From the NCBI GenBank assembly GCA_021325365.1, contig JAJPHF010000079.1, positions 1-64,000 of the forward strand: a stretch of DNA of 64,000 bases, in the 5' to 3' direction. The stretch is from Pseudomonadota bacterium. Lineage in GTDB: Bacteria > Chloroflexota > UBA6077 > JAJPHF01. A program made the translations under genes and the position numbers. The notes beneath the pieces were generated by a model. It was given only the letters and a program-made list of their open reading frames with translations, made no database searches and was not told where the DNA came from. Below, in pieces: positions 34,018 to 40,356 of this stretch. How positions within the stretch are numbered: the first letter of the stretch is position 1; every line of letters starts with the position of its first letter.

Positions 34018-34585
34018 GGTACGCGTAGAGCGCCCGCCGCGCCGCGCTCGTCGGCCGCGGGTGGACCATCTTGATCACGTCGGCCAGCGACGGATCGTTG
34101 CCGACGGCCGCCCGGAACAGCGCCTCGTCCGACCGCTGCGCCAGCCAGCGCTGCACCAGCCGCTTGGGCCGCGTGCCGAGCGACTTGCGGCCGGTCTGGC
34201 CCGAGCGCACGATCTGCACGAAGTTCCGCAGCATGCGGCCATCGTCGATCACCCGCTCGAAGACCGTTTCCAGCAGCGCGCCGTCGCGCGTGGCGAGCAC
34301 GGCGCAGAGCAGCGCCGGCAGGTCCTTCATAAAGCCGCGCTCGCGGCAATACACCGCCGTGCGGGCGATGAAGGCCGGCTCGACCGCGGCGCACAGCGCG
34401 AGCACCGTGGCAAGCTGCTCGTCGGCCGACGCGTAGTACGTGCCGTTCAGGCAGCCCGTGGCGGCGTACTGTGCCAGCGCGGCCCGCGGCTCGAGCGCGT
34501 AGGCCAGCCCACCCGCCTCGTTCACGGCCGTGGTCGCCGGCGCCAGCCGACCGATTAGCGACCGAAATAAGTTCTTGTTCGCCAT
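33830..34585 (-). pseudogene. rsr: TROVE/Ro60-family gene, 5' fragment
   Basis: 252 codons from ATG 34585 (AGAGGTAAG upstream): MANKNLFRSLIGRL, AYALEPRAALAQYAATGCLNGTYYA, ALCAAVEPAFIARTAVYCRERGFMKDLPALL, PFQMLTALDLGQAEWTTIARHATWQQTR. This is the HEAT-like ring of the TROVE domain that binds RNA ends. Homology stops at ~33830; the frame continues through the element end to a stop at 33677. Joined with 27925-28674 at CAGGT it would give about 501 residues; relatives are somewhat longer. Confidence 0.87.
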
Positions 34586-35122
34586 CGTGCTTACCTCTGG
34601 GCGAAAGGCCCATCCGCTGCGCCTATCATGGCCGATGGCGATGCGAGATAGCTAGCGAAATACGGCCAATTTCGTGCGCGTGGCGACAACGTTGACGGTG
34701 TTCGCAAGAATGGCAACGCGGGACCGCATTGGAAACGCTTTGCGCACTTCGCCGTGCCGAGTATGGCAACGAGGAATTATCCTCGGCCCTCGGTTGATTC
34801 CGGGTGCAGCCGGGCGGCAGGGGACGAGCCCCTGCCCTACGTCACGGTCGCTGTGTATAGAGGATGATCGTAATCCGGCCGGGCGGCAGGGAAGGCGCCT
34901 CAGTGCTACGTTCTCATCGGCTGGGCGCGAGCGGCGGGGGGAATGCCATGTCCTACGGTTCTCACCTGTCCGGGCAGCCACGTTTCCGTATTGCAGCGGC
35001 GCACAATGTTGATCGAAGACGCAACGTTGCGGGGCTGATCGCGCTGCGCGCGTCATGGGCGAGCGGCTATAATGCGCGACGTGACGACGAATGAGCCAGA
35101 TGCTGGCGAGAGTGAGCCGACG
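34586..35122. other. Non-coding region upstream of both the TROVE and XRE genes
   Basis: No protein signal. It must contain divergent promoters. It also holds a GGCAGGG-type hairpin repeat (34810-34842, twin of 17609-17642) and a partial second copy near 34880. A perfect TATAAT is at 35068-35073 ahead of the XRE gene. Confidence 0.5.
35068..35073 (+). promoter_or_regulatory. TATAAT -10 box for the XRE gene
   Basis: Perfect -10 hexamer, no clear -35 at standard distance. Transcription would start around 35080, so an ATG overlapping the box at 35072 cannot be the start; ATG 35123 fits. Confidence 0.4.
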
Positions 35123-35587
35123 ATGTGCCTGGTACGCCGGGCCCGCAGCCGCGGGTTTCCGGGCAACTACCTGAAGCGGATGCGCGAGTGCGCCGGCCTG
35201 TCGCAGCGCGCGCTCGGGCTGGTGCTTGCCCTGGATGCCACGCGCATCACGCGCATCGAGCGCGACCAGGTGCCGCTGGCCGGCGCCTACGCGCTGATCG
35301 TCGGCTGGGCGCGCGCCTGCGGCTACGGCCCGTGGGACGTCGGCCTGCAGTGCTTCCTGCTCCAGAGCGGCAATCCGCCGTGGCTACCGGAGGGCGATGC
35401 CCAGGCGGTGCTCTCCGTGGCGCGGCGGGCGGCCACGCTGGCGATGCTGCCGCGCCCGTCGGATCGCGCCGTCGTGGCGCGGCGTGTGGCGCAGCACCGC
35501 GCGGCCTGGGCGGCCACGCGACCCGACGGCGACGTCGCCCGCGCAGGCGTCCGCGCCGAGCCCGTGGGAGCACGGCCGTGCCGCTGA
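35123..35587 (+). CDS. XRE-family transcriptional regulator
   Basis: 154 residues from ATG 35123 (GAGAGTGAG upstream). NYLKRMRECAGLSQRALGLVLALDATRITRIERDQVPL is a Cro/XRE HTH at about residues 15-60; the rest is helical, then Arg/Ala-rich. It is followed by a terminator and then by an ImmA-like gene, a pairing seen in phage and stress regulators where the peptidase cleaves the repressor. Confidence 0.72.
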   Translation: MCLVRRARSRGFPGNYLKRMRECAGLSQRALGLVLALDATRITRIERDQVPLAGAYALIVGWARACGYGPWDVGLQCFLLQSGNPPWLPEGDAQAVLSVARRAATLAMLPRPSDRAVVARRVAQHRAAWAATRPDGDVARAGVRAEPVGARPCR

Positions 35588-35688
35588 AACCAGCCCGCCC
35601 CGGCGCGTTCCCCGGTGGCAGTCCCGGCGGCATGCCGACGGCGTTGTATCTGTCGTCCGCCGGGTGTCGCGCTGTCAACAGCCAAATG

Positions 35689-35719
35689 AGGGGGGCTGAG
35701 CAATCTACTCAGCCCCCCT
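35689..35719 (+). terminator. 12-bp hairpin terminator
   Basis: AGGGGGGCTGAG (35689-35700) and CTCAGCCCCCCT (35708-35719) with a 7-base loop, then TT. It ends the XRE transcript. Confidence 0.6.
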
Positions 35720-35767
35720 TCGCTACCCCAGATCAACTAGCCGCAGACGGATGCGATCTACCACCGT

Positions 35768-35807
35768 GTAGGGGCGGGTCTCGTGCCCGCCCGCGGCCGC
35801 AGGCCGC
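35768..35807. repeat. Dispersed repeat with GGGCGGG and GCGGCC hairpins
   Basis: GTAGGGGCGGG-TCTCGTG-CCCGCCC then GCGGCC-GCA-GGCCGC. A near-identical copy is at 39589-39628, differing at the loop bases, which keeps both hairpins. Confidence 0.65.
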
Positions 35808-35838
35808 CAAGCCGGCGCCGGCAGGATGCCCGAGTAGC

Positions 35839-36384
35839 CTGGAGGCCGCCATAATCGCCCCCAGGCCTATTGCCCCCGCGATCTCGCCTCGCGACGCCAG
35901 CGCCGTCCACCTCGAACGCCTGCTGCGCCGCCACTTAGAGGAGCTGCGCTTCACCTTCGGCGACGAGCCGCTCGACGACTTGCAGGGCTTTCTCATCTGC
36001 GAAGACGGCAATCGCGCGCTGATCGCCGCCGCCGACCTCGGTCCCGACGCGCGGAGCTTCCTCTACCTGCACTGCCTGGGCCACCTGGCGCTCGGCCACG
36101 TCGACGGCACGCGGCTCAGCGTGACGTACGAGTTCCGCGACCGCTGGCGCCTCCCGCCCGCCGAGCAAGCCCGCGAGGCCGCCGCCGACGCCTGGGCGCA
36201 CCAATTGCTGGCCTACGCCCTCGCCCCCCAGCACGGCCCCGCCCCGGGCCCGCGCGCGATCCGCCACCAGCTAGGCGCCCTCCGCCTGCCCCCCGGCTAC
36301 CTCCGCGCCTGCCTCCAGCGCCTGCGTGCCGCCCTCACCGCCGATCCTGCCCCGGCGCCGCGGCGGGAGCAGGTCGCGCAGTAG
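35839..36384 (+). CDS. ImmA/IrrE-like protein with an altered metal motif
   Basis: About 180 residues; start uncertain (CTG 35839 after the repeat is the first plausible one; no ATG lies between). HLERLLRRHLEELRFTFGDE, then SFLYLHCLGHLALGHVDGT and QAREAAADAWAHQLLAYAL match the ImmA/IrrE zinc-peptidase layout (HExxH, then E-xx-A/N-x-A). The catalytic Glu is Cys (HCLGH), so peptidase activity is doubtful. Its 3' end overlaps the convergent HAD-like gene by 114 bases. Confidence 0.5.
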   Translation: MEAAIIAPRPIAPAISPRDASAVHLERLLRRHLEELRFTFGDEPLDDLQGFLICEDGNRALIAAADLGPDARSFLYLHCLGHLALGHVDGTRLSVTYEFRDRWRLPPAEQAREAAADAWAHQLLAYALAPQHGPAPGPRAIRHQLGALRLPPGYLRACLQRLRAALTADPAPAPRREQVAQ

Positions 36385-36855
36385 CTCCGCCCACGACTCG
36401 ACCCGCCGCACCTCCGGCAGCACGTGCGCGTAGCGGGCGACCTCGGCCGGGTCGGGGCGGAAGAGGTAGCGGGCGGGGACCGTGGTCAGGTAGCCGAGGA
36501 CCTCCAGGCGATCGTCCACGAAGTGGGTGATGCCGAGCGCCGCACAGATGCCCGCCTTGTCCTGGCGCTGACGGCAGAAGTGGACGTGCTCAGGGGCGAT
36601 GCCCGTCGTGCCGTAGAAGTCGTGGTGTGCCAGCCAGGCGAGCGTCTTCGCCTGCACACGCGCCCCGCACTTGGATACGAGGTACACGCGCCCGGCGAAT
36701 CGGCCGCGATTCAACCGCCGCAGGGCCGCGAGCGCTCCTGGCACCGACGTCGTCTGCAAGTAGTTGTCGCCGAAGAACGAGGTGTCGCTCGCGTCGTTGA
36801 CGCGGTCGATGATGACGCCGCCGACGTCTACCCCCAGTTTCTCGATTGTCTTCAT
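36271..36855 (-). CDS. HAD-like hydrolase next to rtcB
   Basis: 194 residues. Motif I GVDVGGVIID (Asp9 nucleophile; the usual second Asp is Gly), GRVYLVSKCGARVQAKT (motif II region), RQDKAGICAALGITHFVDDRLEVL (Lys and the DD motif IV). Fits a small HAD phosphatase acting on a nucleotide or RNA end. The last ~30 residues are antisense of the ImmA-like gene and are probably extension. Located between the TROVE gene and rtcB on the same strand as both, it may serve RNA end processing (inference). Confidence 0.7.
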   Translation of the reverse strand: MKTIEKLGVDVGGVIIDRVNDASDTSFFGDNYLQTTSVPGALAALRRLNRGRFAGRVYLVSKCGARVQAKTLAWLAHHDFYGTTGIAPEHVHFCRQRQDKAGICAALGITHFVDDRLEVLGYLTTVPARYLFRPDPAEVARYAHVLPEVRRVESWAELLRDLLPPRRRGRIGGEGGTQALEAGAEVAGGQAEGA

Positions 36856-36881
36856 TGTCGTTTCTTCCTGAGCGGGAGGGG

Positions 36882-37065
36882 CGGACCTCCCCCCCCTGCC
36901 CCCCCTCCCGATGCGGGAAGGGGGAGGACGCGGGGGACGCCCTCATCCCAGCCCTCTCCCAGGGGGAGAGGGAGTAAGAGGCGCCCTCGCCCCCGCCCTC
37001 TCCCAGGGGGTGAGGGGGCCGGATGCCCTCACCCCGACCCTCTCCCAGGGGGAGAGGGAGTAATG
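36882..37065. repeat. Cluster of dispersed palindromic repeats
   Basis: One CCCCCTCCC/GGGAAGGGGG hairpin (36882-36927; copy at 21340) followed by three CTCTCCCAGGGGG-type hairpins (about 36946-36968, 36990-37016 and 37030-37062; copy at 104-145). It fills the gap between rtcB and the HAD-like gene. Confidence 0.65.
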
Positions 37066-37129
37066 GGTACGCCGGCGCCGGATTCGGGACGGGCCGCACG
37101 GCCAGGGCTGAGGGCCGGGGCGCCGGTCT

Positions 37130-38353
37130 TCACCCCTTTACGCAGACGACCTGCCGCAGGGTGTGCACCACGTCGACCAGATCGGCCTGGGCCGCCATGA
37201 CCTGGTCGATGGGCTTATAGGCGGCTGGCGTTTCGTCCAGCACGTCCGCGTCCTTGCGGCACTCCACGCCGGCGGTGGCCGCGGCGTGGTCGGCGAGCGT
37301 GAAGCGGCGGCGCGCCTCCGCCCGCGACATCGCGCGGCCGGCGCCGTGCGAGCAGCTCGTGAACGACTCGGGCTGCCCCTTGCCGCGCACGATGTAGCTC
37401 CGCGCGCCCATGCTGCCCGGGATGATGCCCAGATCCCCCTCCCGCGCCCGCACCGCGCCCTTGCGGGTCACGAACACGTTCTCGCCGTAGTGATGCTCGC
37501 GCGCCACGTAGTTGTGGTGGCAGTGCACCACCAGCGCCCCCAGCTCGAACGGCGGCAGGTCGGGCCGCAGCGCCAGCGCCGCCAGAATGTGCCGCAGCAT
37601 CAGCTCGCGGTTCGTGCGTGCGTACTGCTGCGCCCACTGCACGGCGTGCCAGTAGTCGTCGAAGTGCTCGGTGCCCTCGGGGAAGTAGGCCAGGTCGCCG
37701 TCCGGCAGGTGGATGAACCACCGCTCCATGTCGCGCTTCGCCAGCTCGATGAAGAAGCTGCCGATCCGGTTGCCCACGCCCCGCGAGCCGCTGTGCAGCA
37801 TCAGCCAGACCTGGTCCGTCTCGTCCAGGCACACCTCCACGAAGTGGTTGCCCGTGCCGAGCGTGCCCAGGTGGCTGAGGTCGCTGCCGCGGTTCAGCTT
37901 CGGGTACTTCGCCACGATGCGCTCGTAGCCCGGGCGCAGGGCCGCCCAGGCTGCCCGCGCGTCGTCGGGCGGCTCGTCCCAAGCGCCCACGTCGCCGGGG
38001 CCGCCGTGGTTGGTCCGCCCGTGCGGCACCGCCACCTCGATCGCCGCGCGGATGCCCGCCAGGTCGTCCGGCAGGTCGGCCGCCCGCAGCGTCGTCTGCG
38101 CCGCGACCATGCCGCAGCCGATATCGACGCCGACGGCCGCCGGGACGATCGCCCGGCGCGTCGGGATGACGCTGCCGACCGTCGCGCCGATGCCAGCGTG
38201 TACGTCGGGCATGGCCGCCACCCACTTGTGGATGAACGGGAGCTGGGCGACGTTGGTGAGCTGGTCGAGCGCGCTCTGCTCGACGGACACGCCGCGCACC
38301 CACGCCTTGACCAGTCCCTGGTTCCGGGCGCGATAGACCGTGTAGCTCGTCAT
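37130..38353 (-). CDS. rtcB: RNA-splicing ligase RtcB
   Basis: 407 residues. All signature motifs are present: MPDVHAGIGATVGSVI, GVDIGCGM (metal Cys at about residue 80), GTLGTGNHFVEV, LHSGSRGVGN, HCHHNYV, and CSHGAGRAMSR with the His that is guanylylated. RtcB joins 2',3'-cyclic phosphate or 3'-phosphate ends to 5'-OH RNA using GTP and Mn2+. Neighbours TROVE and Y-like RNAs match the known rsr-yrlA-rtcBA association. No RtcA or sigma-54 RtcR is seen. Confidence 0.95.
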   Translation of the reverse strand: MTSYTVYRARNQGLVKAWVRGVSVEQSALDQLTNVAQLPFIHKWVAAMPDVHAGIGATVGSVIPTRRAIVPAAVGVDIGCGMVAAQTTLRAADLPDDLAGIRAAIEVAVPHGRTNHGGPGDVGAWDEPPDDARAAWAALRPGYERIVAKYPKLNRGSDLSHLGTLGTGNHFVEVCLDETDQVWLMLHSGSRGVGNRIGSFFIELAKRDMERWFIHLPDGDLAYFPEGTEHFDDYWHAVQWAQQYARTNRELMLRHILAALALRPDLPPFELGALVVHCHHNYVAREHHYGENVFVTRKGAVRAREGDLGIIPGSMGARSYIVRGKGQPESFTSCSHGAGRAMSRAEARRRFTLADHAAATAGVECRKDADVLDETPAAYKPIDQVMAAQADLVDVVHTLRQVVCVKG

Positions 38354-38369
38354 CGTCCACCTCCCGCGA

Positions 38370-38404
38370 GCAATTGCCGGGCTGCAGCGCGCCCGGATAA
38401 TTGC
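38370..38404. promoter_or_regulatory. Inverted repeat upstream of rtcB
   Basis: GCAATT at 38370-38375 with AATTGC at 38399-38404, and inner GCCGGGC with GCCCGG. It lies 17 bases before the rtcB start, in the space shared with the divergent IclR gene. Could be an operator; function unproven. The rest of the 255-base gap shows nothing recognisable. Confidence 0.35.
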
Positions 38405-38608
38405 CGGCGCGCCGCGGCCCAGTGGCGCTAATCATGCGCGATGGCGCATTCGCCTGTCGAGCCGAAAACGGCCGAAAACCTGCGCGGCCGGTCAACCCTG
38501 ACGGAAAGCGCAACCCGCAGCGACATGACCGCGCGGCCGATCCGGCCGGTTGCTGGCCCAGCGCGGCGCAATGTATCCTAGAGAGCACGCTGTACGCTCT
38601 ACCATACG

Positions 38609-39466
38609 ATGAGCCGAGACGGCAGAATGCCTAGCCCAGCAGCCGCGTCCGCGTCGACCGCCACCGCGCACCTCGTGCCGGCGGTCGATCGCGCCGTGCG
38701 CATCCTGCACTTGCTGCGCCGCGACGCGCGCCTCTGGGGCATCTCCGAGCTAGCCCGGACGCTGGGGCTGAACAAGGCGACCGTCCGCGACATCCTGCTC
38801 ACGCTGGAGCACCACGGGCTGGTCGAGCGCGACCCGAGCACGACGCGCTTCCGCCTCGGCTACGGGCTTTACGCCTTCGCCAGCGCGCTGGGCGACGGCA
38901 ACGACCTGGTCGCCGTCGCGCGCCCGTTCCTGCGCGCGCTCACCGCGCGCACCGGCGAGACGACGCTGCTCGCGCTGCTCGACGGCGCCCGCGTGCTCGT
39001 CGTCGACAAGGAGGAGCCGCCTACCGATCTCAAGATCTCGGCGCCCATCGGCCGGCGGCTGCCGCTCTACGCTGGCTCGATCGGCAAGGTGCTGCTCGCG
39101 GCGATGGAGCCGGCCGCGCGCGACCGCTGGCTGGCCCAGCACCCGCCGCGGCGCTTCACCGCCCGCTCGGTGACCGACTCGGCGGCGTACCGCGCCCTGC
39201 TCGACCAAGTGCAGCAGCAAGGCTATGCGCTGGACGACGAGGAGTACCTGGATGGCGTGCGGGCGGCGAGCGCGCCGATCCACGGCAGCGCGCCGGGCGC
39301 CCTCGCCGCGCTCACTGTCGTCGGCTTCAGCACGCGCATCGATGCGGCGCGGCTGGCCGAGCTGGCGGCAGCGGTCGCGGACGCGGCGCGGCAGATCTCG
39401 TGGCGCCTCGGCGGCGCGCGGCCCGAGCCGGCGCTGAGCGGCCGCGCCAACGGACACAGCGAATGA
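38609..39466 (+). CDS. IclR-family transcriptional regulator
   Basis: 285 residues: winged HTH (VDRAVRILHLLRRDARLWGISELARTLGLNKATVRDILLTLEHHGLVERD, about 25-85) and IclR effector domain (GRRLPLYAGSIGKVLLA, about 150-260). IclR proteins bind aromatic or small organic acids and regulate nearby catabolic operons. The molybdenum hydroxylase operon starts 380 bases downstream, so this is its likely regulator. ATG 38609 or the in-frame ATG 38627 could be the start. Confidence 0.87.
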   Translation: MSRDGRMPSPAAASASTATAHLVPAVDRAVRILHLLRRDARLWGISELARTLGLNKATVRDILLTLEHHGLVERDPSTTRFRLGYGLYAFASALGDGNDLVAVARPFLRALTARTGETTLLALLDGARVLVVDKEEPPTDLKISAPIGRRLPLYAGSIGKVLLAAMEPAARDRWLAQHPPRRFTARSVTDSAAYRALLDQVQQQGYALDDEEYLDGVRAASAPIHGSAPGALAALTVVGFSTRIDAARLAELAAAVADAARQISWRLGGARPEPALSGRANGHSE

Positions 39467-39846
39467 AAAGGCAGTTGTCACAGTGATCGCGGCATACGGG
39501 TACGCGCCGGTCCGTAGCGTGGGTCGCTTGTCGCCCGCGGCGGCCGTCGAGGCCGCCGACTCACCGTGCGCCGCCGTCCAAAGGACTCGTAGGGGCGGGT
39601 TTCATGCCCGCCCGCGGCCGTAGGCCGCAACTCAGCGCGCGTAGGCGTGAGATCGGGACGAAGACTGCAATAGGCGACGACAAGAGGTAGGGCAGAGGCA
39701 GCGACGCTCGTAGTATTCCGCGTCGCACCCCTGCGGCCCGGCGCGGGGTGGCGCCATCGGGTGGTGGGGGACCAGCGCCCGCCGTACCCCAATGGCCGGA
39801 CAGCGTGGCAATGACAGGCACACGCGCATAGGCGGGGAGAAGGCCC
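39467..39846. other. Non-coding spacer with two dispersed repeats
   Basis: Holds the GGGCGGG/GCGGCC repeat (39589-39628, twin of 35768) and a 26-base GTATTCCGCG repeat (39701-39726). The tail supplies the leader and GGGGAGAAGG ribosome site of the following operon. Confidence 0.5.
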
Positions 39847-40356
39847 ATGAGCGAGGCAGGCAAAGTGCCGCTGCACCTGCGAGTGAACGGCGAAGACTAC
39901 GACATTCTGGCGCCTGCGCACCATACCCTGCTCGAGGTGCTGCGCGAGGAGCTAGCGCTGACCGGCACCAAGCACGGCTGCGAGCTGGGGGAGTGCGGCG
40001 CCTGCACCGTGCTCGTGGACAGCGTGCCGCAGCTCGCCTGCCTGGCGCTGCCGATCGAGCTGCAGGGCCGCGAGATCGTCACGGTGGAAGGGCTCGCCCA
40101 CAACGACCAGCCCCACCCGCTGCAGGAGGCCTTCACGGCCCTCGGCGCGGCGCAGTGCGGCTACTGCACGCCCGGCATCCTCGTCACCGCCAAGGCGCTG
40201 CTCGACCACAACCCTCGCCCCACGCGCGACGAGGTGAAGGAAGCGCTCAGCGGCAACCTGTGCCGCTGCACCGGCTACGTGAAGATTCTGGACGCTGTCG
40301 AGCTGGCCGCGGCCCACCTGCGGGGCGAGGCGGCGGCCGAGACGGAGGTGCGCTGA
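39847..40356 (+). CDS. hcrC: Molybdenum hydroxylase small subunit, [2Fe-2S]; 4-hydroxybenzoyl-CoA reductase gamma-like
   Basis: 169 residues. Two [2Fe-2S] clusters: the plant-ferredoxin type CELGECGACTVLVDSVPQLAC and the helical type CGYCTPGILVTAKALL with NLCRCTGYVKI. These carry electrons between the FAD/iron-sulfur and molybdenum subunits. The stop overlaps the next start (TGATG). The assignment to the 4-HBCR group rests on the medium subunit; other xanthine-oxidase family enzymes share this subunit type. Confidence 0.82.
   Translation: MSEAGKVPLHLRVNGEDYDILAPAHHTLLEVLREELALTGTKHGCELGECGACTVLVDSVPQLACLALPIELQGREIVTVEGLAHNDQPHPLQEAFTALGAAQCGYCTPGILVTAKALLDHNPRPTRDEVKEALSGNLCRCTGYVKILDAVELAAAHLRGEAAAETEVR

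Noticed and set aside
36940..37065. CRISPR-like array of CTCTCCCAGGGGG repeats
   Set aside because: Only three copies, irregular spacing, self-complementary and present elsewhere singly. They are dispersed palindromic repeats; no cas genes are present.
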